This document shows, piece after piece, positions 50,063 to 57,767 of a DNA stretch of 64,000 nucleotides (positions within the stretch are counted from its first letter, which is position 1; every line of letters starts with the position of its first letter). Both the position numbers and the translations under genes were made by a program. This stretch comes from Nonomuraea soli. GTDB lineage: Bacteria; Actinomycetota; Actinomycetes; Streptosporangiales; Streptosporangiaceae. The notes beneath the pieces are model-generated. The model worked only from the letters and a program-made list of their open reading frames with translations, did not search any database and was not told the origin of the DNA. Location of the stretch: NCBI RefSeq assembly GCF_013761175.1, contig NZ_JACDUR010000003.1:372001-436000 (forward strand), written 5' to 3'.

Positions 50063-50098
50063 GATCCCAGGCGTGAGACCGCCCCGAAAGGTCCGAGC

Positions 50099-51619
50099 AT
50101 GAGCATGAGACTGCGGGGTGACCGCATCCTCCGCTACGTCAACGCCTTCTGCCCGCGATGCCCGAACGACGACCTGAAGCAGGTCCGCAGGCTCAGCGGC
50201 TACCTGGCGGAGCGCGACGGAAGGGTGTGGCTGGAACGCGGCTGCCCCGACCACGGACGAATCACCACCCTCTATGACGAAGACCCAGAAATCCTGAAAT
50301 ATCTGGAGGAGTGGACCGCCCCCACCAAGCAGCATCTCCCCGACCTGACCGGCAACTTCGACCCGATCCCCAGCGCCTACCTCAAGGGCCTGCCGGAGAT
50401 GCAGACCCAGCACACCTGCATCCTGCTCGAGGACATCGCCGAGACCTGCAACCTGCGCTGCCCCACCTGCTTCGCCGACAGCTCCCCCGACCTCAAGGGC
50501 ATGGTCCCGCTGGCCGATGTCCTGGCCAACATCGACCAGCGTCTGGAGCGCGAGAACGGCCGCCTCGACGTGCTGATGCTGAGCGGCGGCGAGCCGACCC
50601 TCCACCCCGACCTGCCCAAGCTCCTGGAAGAGCTGCACGCGAGGCCCATCACCCGCATCCTGATCAACACCAACGGCCTGCTGATCGCCCAGGACGACGC
50701 CCTACTAGACCTGATCACGAAATATCGGGAACGGGTGGAGGTCTACCTCCAGTACGACGGCGTCTCCGCCGAAGCCTCCCGCCACCACCGCGGCGGTGAC
50801 CTCACCCGCCAGAAGGCGCAAGCCGTACGACGGCTGTCCGGCAACGAGATCTTCACCACGCTCGTCATGACCGCGGCGCTGGGCGTCAACGATCACGAGA
50901 TCGGCGCCGTGATCGAAACCGCCCTGGCCACCCCGTTCGTGGGCGGCGTGTCCATCCAGCCGCAGTTCGGTTCCGGGCGCAGCTCCAGCATCGACCCCGA
51001 CGACCGGCTCACCCACACCGGCGTGCTCAGGCGCCTCGGCCCGCAGACCGACGGGAAGGTCACCTGGCACGACCTGACCGCCCTGCCGTGCTCGCACCCG
51101 CACTGCTGCTCGGTGGGCTACATGATCCGCGACGACGCCGGGCGGTGGCGCTCGCTGACCGCGCTGATCGGCCATGATCGGCTCAAGGAGAACCTCGGCC
51201 TGGTCGCCAACCGCATCGCCGACACCGAGCTGCCCAAGGAGCTGCGGGCCGCGGTGCAGGAATCGTTGCTGGGCCTGCTGTCCGAGCAGTCGTCGCTGTC
51301 GCACCCGCAGGTCGGCGACCTGTGGCGCAACATCTGCGAGAACTGCGACCTCGGCGTGTCGACCCTGCTCACGCTGGCGTCGTCCGCGCTGCCCGGCAGG
51401 CGCAAGAAGCTGCGCAGGATGCTCGGCGAGCGGGTCGTACGGATCACGATCAAGCCGTTCATGGACCTGAACACCATGATCGAGGAACGGCTGACGCAGT
51501 GCTGCGTGCACGTCGGCACCCGCGCCGACCAGGACCAGTGCGCGCCGTTCTGCGCCGTCCAGGCCTGGCCGCAGTTGTCCAGGCAGAGGTTGTCGATCGC
51601 GGTCAGGGGCGGCGCGTGA
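50099..51619 (+). CDS. Multi-cysteine radical SAM enzyme, tetraether-synthase (Tes/MJ0619)-like
   Basis: A 506-residue enzyme. An N-terminal Cys set (FCPRC at 18-21 and ERGCPDHG at 49) precedes the radical SAM core with ETCNLRCPTCFA (Cys 117, 121, 124), the GGEPTLHPDLPKLL segment and TNGLLIA. The C-terminal third adds LPCSHPHCCSVG, NICENCDLG and QCCVHVGTRADQDQCAPFC, suggesting auxiliary clusters. This plan resembles archaeal Tes, which joins lipid tails by carbon-carbon bonds. The resemblance is from memory and the reaction here is unproven. It is sandwiched between an Lgt-like enzyme and a small membrane protein, as expected for a lipid-modifying unit. Confidence 0.85.
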   Translation: MSMRLRGDRILRYVNAFCPRCPNDDLKQVRRLSGYLAERDGRVWLERGCPDHGRITTLYDEDPEILKYLEEWTAPTKQHLPDLTGNFDPIPSAYLKGLPEMQTQHTCILLEDIAETCNLRCPTCFADSSPDLKGMVPLADVLANIDQRLERENGRLDVLMLSGGEPTLHPDLPKLLEELHARPITRILINTNGLLIAQDDALLDLITKYRERVEVYLQYDGVSAEASRHHRGGDLTRQKAQAVRRLSGNEIFTTLVMTAALGVNDHEIGAVIETALATPFVGGVSIQPQFGSGRSSSIDPDDRLTHTGVLRRLGPQTDGKVTWHDLTALPCSHPHCCSVGYMIRDDAGRWRSLTALIGHDRLKENLGLVANRIADTELPKELRAAVQESLLGLLSEQSSLSHPQVGDLWRNICENCDLGVSTLLTLASSALPGRRKKLRRMLGERVVRITIKPFMDLNTMIEERLTQCCVHVGTRADQDQCAPFCAVQAWPQLSRQRLSIAVRGGA

Positions 51620-51855
51620 TGCCTCACGATCCGCTGAGATTGTGCGTCTACGCGACGATCGCCCTGCTCGGGTGGCTGCTCGGGCCGTGGGCGGCGGCGG
51701 GGTTCGCGGTGCTCGGTTTCGTGGGCTACGCCAGGGCCCGCCGGGCCGGGTTGAAGCAGAGCAAGTGCGTGCTGCGCGACACCCGGCTGGTGCTGGGCTA
51801 CCTGGGCCTGATCGCGGTCGCGGCGGTAGCGGTGATCGTGAGGTCGTTCATCTGA
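51619..51855 (+). CDS. Small two-helix membrane protein
   Basis: A 78-residue protein with hydrophobic segments VYATIALLGWLLGPWAAAGFAVLGFVGYA and LGYLGLIAVAAVAVIV around a basic loop with one Cys (KQSKCVLRDTR). Its ATG shares one base with the stop of the radical SAM gene (TGATG), so it is translationally coupled and probably part of the same lipid-related unit. The stop codon lies in the first copy of a 33-base tandem repeat. Confidence 0.75.
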   Translation: MPHDPLRLCVYATIALLGWLLGPWAAAGFAVLGFVGYARARRAGLKQSKCVLRDTRLVLGYLGLIAVAAVAVIVRSFI

Positions 51856-51938
51856 CCACCATCAGGTGTCGCGAGGTCGCTCATCTGATCGCCATCAGGT
51901 GTCGCGAGGTCGCTCATCTGACCGCCAGCAGGTTGAGC
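51841..51938. repeat. Three 33-base tandem repeats spanning the ends of two convergent genes
   Basis: Copies begin at 51841, 51874 and 51907 with AGGTCG(T/C)TCATCTGA; the first two share more than 30 of 33 bases and the third diverges after 22. Copy 1 holds the stop of the small membrane gene, copy 3 the stop of the convergent propeller-like gene. The unit is a multiple of three, and each copy carries an in-frame TGA. Confidence 0.9.
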
Positions 51939-52981
51939 AGGCTGAACTCCTGGTCGCCCGCCTCCCTGCCCCAGTAGACGACCGTCGGTGTCGAATAAGA
52001 CCAGCCGAGGCCGAAGTCGGACGACGCCCGTATCACCCCGGTCCGCCCGCTCTCCAGATCGAGGACCACGCTTTCGCGCGGAGGGTGCGAGATCGCGAAG
52101 CGGCCGTCCAGGATGTCGCCGATCTTGTTCGACCCGGCGAGGAACCTCAGACCGGAGCCGTCCGGGCGCCAGACCGCGAGGGCTCCGCTTCTCAGGCCGA
52201 TGCACCACCGCGGCACGCAGCGCACGTGGCTGGAGGAGGCCGTATCGATCTTGATGCGGCGCCCGCTCTCCAGATCGTGGAGCATGGCCGGGTTCCCGTC
52301 CACGAAGCTCACCGCCCATGGCCACGCTTGCAGGCGCAGGCTGTCGGAGATCTCCTCGGTCTTCCCTCCGTCCAGGGGCACCCGATAGACACCCGTGAGG
52401 GCATGCGACCAGACCAGGTGAGTCGGCGTCACGCTCAGCGCCCCCACCTCGCCCCGCGCCGTGCCCACCCGCCGTGCCGTACCCCCTGAGAGGGGCATGA
52501 CCCACAGCTCTCCCCCGGGTCCCGACCAGGCGACGGACGACGCTCCCACTTCGAACCGGGCCGTCGTGGCCTGGGGCGTCGTGCCGAGCACGCGGAAGGA
52601 TCGGGTGACGGTGTCGAAGATCTCCAGCCGTTCGATCCTCCGGACTCCGGACTCCACGGCCACCAGGATCCGGGTCGCGCCGAGCGCGGCGACCGGCCGG
52701 TACTTCTTGCCGTCGGCCGACGACACCGGCAGCTTGACCACCGCCTCGGGCCACTGCTGGTCCACCGAGGGCACCGGCTGGACGCCGACCCGCGGCGCCT
52801 CCCGCCAGAACGCCAGCGACGACCCCGCGACGACCATGACCACCGCCGCCGCGGTGAACACCATCTGCCGCCGGGCCCGGCGTCGCCGGCGCCGGGTGAC
52901 CCCGGCGAGCAGGTCGGAGGGAGGCGCGACCGTCTGAACCCCCCTGCCGATCACCCGACCCAGTTCCCGTTCGTCCCTCAT
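51914..52981 (-). CDS. Membrane-anchored beta-propeller-like protein paired with an ECF sigma factor
   Basis: A 355-residue protein: about 40 cytoplasmic residues, an Arg-rich stretch (RRRRRRARR), one transmembrane segment (VFTAAAVVMVVAGSSLAF) and an extracellular domain of repeated strand motifs such as SSVAWSGPGGELWVMPLSGG and THLVWSHALTGVYRVPLDGG, resembling WD40/TolB-like blades. The ATG overlaps the sigma-factor stop (ATGA), as anti-sigma genes do, but no zinc anti-sigma motif is present. A paralogue follows the next sigma factor at 54967. It may be a membrane partner that restrains its sigma factor. Confidence 0.82.
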   Translation of the reverse strand: MRDERELGRVIGRGVQTVAPPSDLLAGVTRRRRRRARRQMVFTAAAVVMVVAGSSLAFWREAPRVGVQPVPSVDQQWPEAVVKLPVSSADGKKYRPVAALGATRILVAVESGVRRIERLEIFDTVTRSFRVLGTTPQATTARFEVGASSVAWSGPGGELWVMPLSGGTARRVGTARGEVGALSVTPTHLVWSHALTGVYRVPLDGGKTEEISDSLRLQAWPWAVSFVDGNPAMLHDLESGRRIKIDTASSSHVRCVPRWCIGLRSGALAVWRPDGSGLRFLAGSNKIGDILDGRFAISHPPRESVVLDLESGRTGVIRASSDFGLGWSYSTPTVVYWGREAGDQEFSLLNLLAVR

Positions 52982-53439
52982 CGCCACGCCTCCTCGGTGA
53001 CTCGCCCGATCCGGAGCTTGTCGAGCGCGCGGGAGGCCTGGCTGCGCACGGTGCCGCGGGAGATGCCGAGCATCTCGGCGATCTCCTCGTCGGACCGGTC
53101 CTCGTAGTAACGCAGCACCAGTACGGCACGCTGCTTGCGCGGGAGTGCCTGCAGCTCCGCCCACAGGTCGGCGTCGCCGTACGTGTCGAAACGCCCCTGT
53201 TCGGGCACCTCGGGCACGAGCCGCTCCCTGCGCCGCCGGTGCCAGGCGTTGATGTGCTGCCGGACCATGACGGTGCGCACGTACGCCTCGTGGTTGTCGA
53301 CGCGCCTCCAGCGGTCGCCCAGCCGTGCGAGCGCCTCCTGGACGAGGTCGGCCGCGTCCTGCGCGTTGCCGGTCAGCGCGTAGCCGTACCGGAACAGCGC
53401 CTCACCGCGATCGCGGACGAACTCCTCGAATGGCTCCAC
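52978..53439 (-). CDS. SigE-family ECF sigma factor
   Basis: A sigma factor of about 153 residues. Region 2 is FRYGYALTGNAQDAADLVQEALARLGDRW and region 4 LQALPRKQRAVLVLRYYEDRSDEEIAEMLGISRGTVRSQASRALDKL, the typical short SigE/Streptomyces group. I favour GTG 53439, aligned with the paralogue at 55428, over a TTG three codons earlier. It is coupled to a membrane propeller-like gene. No other gene shows an obvious matching promoter. Confidence 0.9.
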   Translation of the reverse strand: MEPFEEFVRDRGEALFRYGYALTGNAQDAADLVQEALARLGDRWRRVDNHEAYVRTVMVRQHINAWHRRRRERLVPEVPEQGRFDTYGDADLWAELQALPRKQRAVLVLRYYEDRSDEEIAEMLGISRGTVRSQASRALDKLRIGRVTEEAWR

Positions 53440-53475
53440 ACCCCACAAGACCGTTCGAGGAGCGCAAGTGTTGCA

Positions 53476-53928
53476 TCAGGAGACGAACAGCAGCAGGGAT
53501 TCGGCCACGCAGACCGGGCGGCGCTCCCCCTCGACCTCGATGGAGACCTTCAGCGTGGCCAGGTGACCGGCCGGGCTGTTCTTGACGTCGACCAGCTCGC
53601 CCGTGGCGCGCACGCGCGAGCCGACCGGCACCGGCTTGGGGAAGCGCACCTTGTTGAGCCCGAAGTTGACCATCATCTGCAGCTCGGTCACCGCCAGGAG
53701 CTCCGGCAGGAACGACGGGAGCAGCGACAGGGTCAGGAAGCCGTGCGCGATCGTGCCGCCGAACGGGCCGTCCTTGGCCTTCTCTGCGTCGATGTGGATC
53801 CACTGGTGATCGTCGGTGGCGTCGGCGAAGGTGTTCACCCGCTCCTGGGTGATCTCGCGCCATTCGGTCGGGCCGAAGGTCTCGCCGACGGCCGCCTTCA
53901 GTTCCTGCACGTTCGCAAAGGTCCGCAT
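53476..53928 (-). CDS. MaoC-family dehydratase (R-specific enoyl-CoA hydratase-like)
   Basis: A 150-residue hot-dog-fold protein. The hydratase motif is present as FADATDDHQWIHIDAEKAKDGPFGGTIAHGFLTLSLLP, with the catalytic Asp and His, and FGLNKVRFPKPVPVGSRVR follows. It is expected to hydrate trans-enoyl-CoA thioesters in fatty-acid or polyketide metabolism. It lies between the two sigma/propeller pairs, on the same strand, 10 bases downstream of the second pair, and seems unrelated in function. Confidence 0.93.
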   Translation of the reverse strand: MRTFANVQELKAAVGETFGPTEWREITQERVNTFADATDDHQWIHIDAEKAKDGPFGGTIAHGFLTLSLLPSFLPELLAVTELQMMVNFGLNKVRFPKPVPVGSRVRATGELVDVKNSPAGHLATLKVSIEVEGERRPVCVAESLLLFVS

Positions 53929-53938
53929 GGGGATGACG

Positions 53939-54970
53939 CTATTCGAGCTCGGGAATGGCCGCCAAGTTGACGACGACGAGCCGGTCCCCTTCCTGCCAGT
54001 AGATCAGCGTCTCGCCGCCGTTGAGCCTGGTGCGATCGATGTGGAGGGTTTCGTCGGTCTCGATGTCGTAGATCCGGAACCCGCCGTTGAGGAACCGGTT
54101 GAAGATCGGGTAGGACGGCCCGACCTCCCGCACCTCACGCAGGTCGGACCAGTCGTTGGTGCGCTGCACGATCGTCATGGCGCCCCGGCTGCCCGCGCAC
54201 CAGAAGGGCCCGCACCGCAGCCCGGTGACGCCAGGCGCGGCCTTCACCTGGACGTCGTAGCCGATCGTGAGGTCGACGATCCTGGTGACGTTGGCCTTCG
54301 GGTCGAGGGGCTCGTCGGTCGCCCACGGCCAGCGGAGCAGTTGCAGCCCCTTGTGCAGCAGCTCGGGCCGGCCTCCGGCCACCGACTGCCAGACGCCGCC
54401 GCGCGGCGACGACCAGACCACCCGCTCGCCGTTGATCCCGATACGGTTGACGAGCTCGTCCACCTCGGCGATCCGCCACGACTTCCCGCCACCCAGCGGC
54501 ACGACACGGATCTCCCCCTCGGACAGCCAGGCCAGGCTGCCCCCGTCGGCGGCCAGGGCCTTGATCTCGCCCTTCACCTCGGCGACCTTCTCGAACCGCC
54601 CTGACGTGTACACCTCCAGCCGCTCCCCCGCCCGGACCAGGACGCGGCGCGCGTCGATCGCGAGAACCGGCTGGTACGGCAGGCCGGAAGGGTCCTTGGC
54701 GGGCATGTCGCCGAACGCCTTCGGATGGACCGCCCGCAGCAGCCGCCCTTCGGGAGTGGGCTGCGGCGTCACGACCTGGGGAGCCCTGCCGCCGCCCCCG
54801 AACGCCAGGGCGCCTGCCGTACTGGCAACCGCGACCGCCACCACGACGGCGGCGAGCCTTCGGACGGTACGGCGGCGCCGCCGCGCGGGCAGCGTGGCCA
54901 GCAGGTCCTGGTGGGAGATCGACTCGGCGGCCCCGCGCAGGGCCTGGCGAACGTCGTCTTCCGTCTTCAT
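53939..54970 (-). CDS. Membrane-anchored propeller-like protein, paralogue of 51914
   Basis: A 343-residue protein with the same plan as the product of 51914-52981: cytoplasmic N-terminus ending RRRRRTVRR, transmembrane AAVVVAVAVASTAGALAF, then extracellular strand repeats (SLAWLSEGEIRVVPLGGG, RVVWSSPRGGVWQSVAGG). Matching landmarks include WPWA and CGPFWCAGSRGAM (compare CVPRWCIGLRSGAL), with a likely disulphide. The ATG overlaps the sigma stop (ATGA). The two pairs arose by tandem duplication. Confidence 0.82.
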   Translation of the reverse strand: MKTEDDVRQALRGAAESISHQDLLATLPARRRRRTVRRLAAVVVAVAVASTAGALAFGGGGRAPQVVTPQPTPEGRLLRAVHPKAFGDMPAKDPSGLPYQPVLAIDARRVLVRAGERLEVYTSGRFEKVAEVKGEIKALAADGGSLAWLSEGEIRVVPLGGGKSWRIAEVDELVNRIGINGERVVWSSPRGGVWQSVAGGRPELLHKGLQLLRWPWATDEPLDPKANVTRIVDLTIGYDVQVKAAPGVTGLRCGPFWCAGSRGAMTIVQRTNDWSDLREVREVGPSYPIFNRFLNGGFRIYDIETDETLHIDRTRLNGGETLIYWQEGDRLVVVNLAAIPELE

Positions 54971-55428
54971 ACCTGCCCCCGTTCGAGAACGCTCGGCTTG
55001 ACCCTGAGGGTGGCCAGGGCGCGGGACGCCTGGCTGCGCACGGTGCCGCGGGAGATGCCCAGGATGTCGGCGATCTCCTGGTCGGACAGGTCCTCGTAGT
55101 AGCGCAGCACCAGGACGGCCCGCTGCTTGGGCGGCAGCCCGCGCACCTCGGCCCACAGGTCGTCGGGCTCGTGATCATGGGTGTAGGAGTTCTCGGGCAC
55201 CAGGTCGGTCAGCTGCTCGCGGCGCCGTTTGCGCCACCAGCTGATGTGCTGCCTGGCCATGGCCGTTCGAACATAGGCCTCGGGGCTGTCGATCCGGCTC
55301 CACCGGTCGCCGAGCTTGATCAGCACCTCTTGCACGAGGTCGGCGGCGTCGTCGGCGTTGCCGGTGAGCACGTAGCCGAACCGCAGCAGGGCCTGACCTC
55401 GCGCATGGACGAAGTCTTCGAACTCCAC
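54967..55428 (-). CDS. SigE-family ECF sigma factor, paralogue of 52978
   Basis: A sigma factor of about 153 residues: LLRFGYVLTGNADDAADLVQEVLIKLGDRW in region 2 and PPKQRAVLVLRYYEDLSDQEIADILGISRGTVRSQASRALATL in region 4. I favour GTG 55428 (VEFEDFVHARG), aligned with the first paralogue; a TTG at 55464 would add 12 residues. It is coupled to its own membrane partner. The 230 bases upstream, shared with the divergent AAA-type ATPase, contain nested palindromes that may regulate both. Confidence 0.9.
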   Translation of the reverse strand: MEFEDFVHARGQALLRFGYVLTGNADDAADLVQEVLIKLGDRWSRIDSPEAYVRTAMARQHISWWRKRRREQLTDLVPENSYTHDHEPDDLWAEVRGLPPKQRAVLVLRYYEDLSDQEIADILGISRGTVRSQASRALATLRVKPSVLERGQV

Positions 55429-55480
55429 ACTCTGTGGACGCACGAGGCCGGGGTTCTGTTGCAAAGATCTTTACTCGAAT

Positions 55481-55509
55481 CTATCGCGCACGCGTTCGAT
55501 AGCGCGCTA
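55481..55509. promoter_or_regulatory. Nested palindromes between sigma-factor and ATPase genes
   Basis: CTATCG (55481-55486) pairs with CGATAG (55497-55502), and the perfect 10-base palindrome TAGCGCGCTA (55500-55509) overlaps it. A further TAGCGCT occurs at 55604-55610. The site lies in the 230-base divergent region and is a plausible operator. Confidence 0.5.
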
Positions 55510-55661
55510 CAGTTCTGGGTAGTGAATCGAACAGAGGTTCGGCCAGGTAGGAGGGGGTGTGTCCGGTGGCACTGCTGGCACCACCTCGTCCGCGGACACG
55601 CCGTAGCGCTTTCTTCCCAAATCTAAGACGGCCGCTATATCCCGCAATAAAGTCCGAGAGC

Positions 55662-56843
55662 GTGGACCCTGTGCGCAATCCCTACGCCCCCGGTGCCGGT
55701 CAACGCCCGCCGGAGCTGGCCGGGCGCGATCGTGAGCTGCAGCAGTTCGAGGTCGTGCTGGAGCGGGTGGCCAGGGGCCGCCCCGAGCGGAGCATGGTCG
55801 TCACCGGCCTGCGCGGCGTCGGCAAGACCGTTCTCCTCAACACGTTCAAGTCCATGGCCATGCAGAGGTTGTGGGGCACCGGCAAGATCGAGGCCCGGCC
55901 CGAGCAGTCGATCCGGCGCCCGGTCGCGGCCGCGCTCCACATGGCCATCCGCGAGCTGGCCCCGCGCCACCGCGCGCCCGACCGCATCGAGGAGTTCCTC
56001 GGCGTTCTCAAGGCCTTCGCGATGCGCGATCCTTCCGCCGCCAAGGGCACCTCGCACTGGTCGCCCGGCATCGATGTGCCGGCCAGCCGTGGCCGCGCCG
56101 ACTCCGGCGACCTCGAGATCGACCTGACCGAGCTGTTCGTCGACGCCGCCGCGGTCGCCACCGACCTGGGCGTGGGCATCGCCCTGTTCATCGACGAGAT
56201 GCAGGATGTGCAGGCCGCCGATATCTCGGCGCTCTGCGCGGCCTGCCACGAGCTGTCGCAGACCGGCGGCCCGCTGATCGTCGTGGGCGCCGGCCTGCCG
56301 CACCTTCCGAGCGTGTTGTCGGCCAGCAAGAGCTACTCCGAGCGGCTGTTCCGCTATGCCCGCATCGACAAACTCGACCGGCAGGCGGCCGACCTGGCGC
56401 TGATCATCCCCGCCCGCGAGGAGGGCGTGGAGTTCACGCAGGAAGCCCTCGACGCGCTCTACGACGCGGCCGACGGCTACCCCTACTTCGTCCAGGCCTA
56501 CGGCAAGGTGGCCTGGGATCTGGCTCCGCGCAGTCCGATCACCGTCGACGACGTGAAGGTCTCCGCTCCCGAGGCGGAGGAGGAGCTGGCGGTCGGCTTC
56601 TTCGGCAGCCGCTACGAGCGGGCCACTCCTGCCGAACGCGACTACATGCACGCCATGGCGACTCTGGGCGACGAGCCCGTGGCCACCGCCGACGTGGCCG
56701 ACGCTCTCGGGCGCAAGCCGTCCAGCCTGTCGCCCGCACGCGACAGCCTCATCAAGAAGGGCCTCATCTACAGCGCGGAACGCGGCTTGATCGCGTTCAC
56801 CGTCCCGCACTTCGGGAGGTTCCTGCGTGCGCAACCCATCTAG
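55662..56843 (+). CDS. AAA-type ATPase (archaeal-ATPase/ORC-like)
   Basis: A 393-residue P-loop ATPase. After the lead NPYAPGAGQRPPELAGRDREL it has Walker A VVTGLRGVGKTVLLNTF, Walker B IALFIDEMQDVQ, sensor-like GGPLIVVGAGLPHLP and a lid region ending AYGKVAWDLAPRSP. A C-terminal winged-helix-like part follows (AMATLGDEPVATADVADALGRKPSSLSPARDSLIKKGLI). Such stand-alone proteins are common in actinomycetes and their role is unknown. I place the start at GTG 55662; GTG 55671 is possible. It is flanked on both sides by AGCGCTA-containing repeats. Confidence 0.85.
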   Translation: MDPVRNPYAPGAGQRPPELAGRDRELQQFEVVLERVARGRPERSMVVTGLRGVGKTVLLNTFKSMAMQRLWGTGKIEARPEQSIRRPVAAALHMAIRELAPRHRAPDRIEEFLGVLKAFAMRDPSAAKGTSHWSPGIDVPASRGRADSGDLEIDLTELFVDAAAVATDLGVGIALFIDEMQDVQAADISALCAACHELSQTGGPLIVVGAGLPHLPSVLSASKSYSERLFRYARIDKLDRQAADLALIIPAREEGVEFTQEALDALYDAADGYPYFVQAYGKVAWDLAPRSPITVDDVKVSAPEAEEELAVGFFGSRYERATPAERDYMHAMATLGDEPVATADVADALGRKPSSLSPARDSLIKKGLIYSAERGLIAFTVPHFGRFLRAQPI

Positions 56844-56849
56844 AGAGCC

Positions 56850-56895
56850 CTCCCCGATGGGGATCTGGAGGGGAAGCCAGGCCCCCATCGGGGAG
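56850..56895. terminator. Bidirectional hairpin between convergent genes
   Basis: Perfect 13-base arms CTCCCCGATGGGG and CCCCATCGGGGAG enclose 20 bases that contain a further CTGG/CCAG stem. It lies between the ATPase stop and the convergent MauE-like gene. Confidence 0.7.
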
Positions 56896-56906
56896 TCTAA
56901 GACTTT

Positions 56907-56958
56907 CTAGCGTCAGCGCTATATTTTCGCGTATACGGCTCTCTAGTCTCAGCGCTAG
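56907..56958. repeat. Two CTAG..CAGCGCTA motifs
   Basis: CTAGCGTCAGCGCTA (56907-56921) and CTAGTCTCAGCGCTAG (56943-56958) are near-copies with start points 36 bases apart. The second includes the stop codon of the MauE-like gene. Related TAGCGC palindromes lie upstream of the ATPase gene. Confidence 0.5.
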
Positions 56959-57767
56959 ACAGTCGTATATTCCGGCATCGACTCGCGGCTGACGACCGCC
57001 ACCCTGACAGCCGGCCGCATGCCGCTGAGGTAGACCGCGAAGACGACGTGGTCCTTGTCGTGGTTCTCGAACGCGAAGAACCGCCAGCACAACTCGCGCC
57101 AGCTGTCCGCGGGCTCCGCCGAGAGCAGCTGGCCGGCGTGCTCGCGCCACGGACCGCTCGCCCTCAGCTTCGCCAGCGAGGCGCTCTCCGACGACGGCCG
57201 CTGCTCGCAGGGCGCGCGATACCGCACGCGGTTGATCGCCTCCTCGAGCTCCGGCGAGAGTACGGCCAGCACCACGATGCCGGCGGCCACCAGCCAGGTG
57301 GGCTCAGCGAACACCGTCCACCCGGGCACCGGCGCCCAGACCGACATGAGCGCCATGCCCGTGAGCACGACCGTCCGGCCGATCGAGCGCAGGCCCACCG
57401 GCGCAGAGCTCACCTCGCCGAAGCAGCCGCAGCCCGCGTCCGGCCGCCTCCTGCGCAGCTCCACCAGCACGTAGGTGGAGAGGGCGAAGAAGATCACGGT
57501 CATCCAGCGAAACGGCTGCGCGGTGGTCAGAAGCAGTCCCCCCGCCAGGACTACTTCCACCACCGCGCAGCAGACCAGGGCGGGCACGCGCAGCCGCCCT
57601 GGCATGAGCACGGCCGGACCCAGCCGCGCCAGCGCGCCCGGCTCGGCGTCCGAGCGCACGGTGGCCAGCTTGGCCGCGGCCCCCAGGAGCAGCAGCATGA
57701 TCAGGATCGGCATCTGCGAGGCGAGCACCAGTTCACCCCAATCCCACTCGGGCGTTGAAACATCCAT
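56955..57767 (-). CDS. MauE/DoxX-like redox-associated membrane protein
   Basis: A 270-residue protein with four transmembrane helices in its N-terminal half (ILIMLLLLGAAAKLA, VPALVCCAVVEVVLAGGLLL, FRWMTVIFFALSTYVLVEL and a pair after residue 135). The loop DAGCGCFGEVSSAPV is the MauE-family Cys motif, implicated in electron transfer or disulphide formation outside the membrane. The C-terminal 90 residues form a soluble extension (ELCWRFFAFENHDKDHVVFAVYLSG) not typical of MauE. Its start lies 35 bases inside the Cys-rich gene upstream, so the two are coupled. Confidence 0.8.
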   Translation of the reverse strand: MDVSTPEWDWGELVLASQMPILIMLLLLGAAAKLATVRSDAEPGALARLGPAVLMPGRLRVPALVCCAVVEVVLAGGLLLTTAQPFRWMTVIFFALSTYVLVELRRRRPDAGCGCFGEVSSAPVGLRSIGRTVVLTGMALMSVWAPVPGWTVFAEPTWLVAAGIVVLAVLSPELEEAINRVRYRAPCEQRPSSESASLAKLRASGPWREHAGQLLSAEPADSWRELCWRFFAFENHDKDHVVFAVYLSGMRPAVRVAVVSRESMPEYTTV

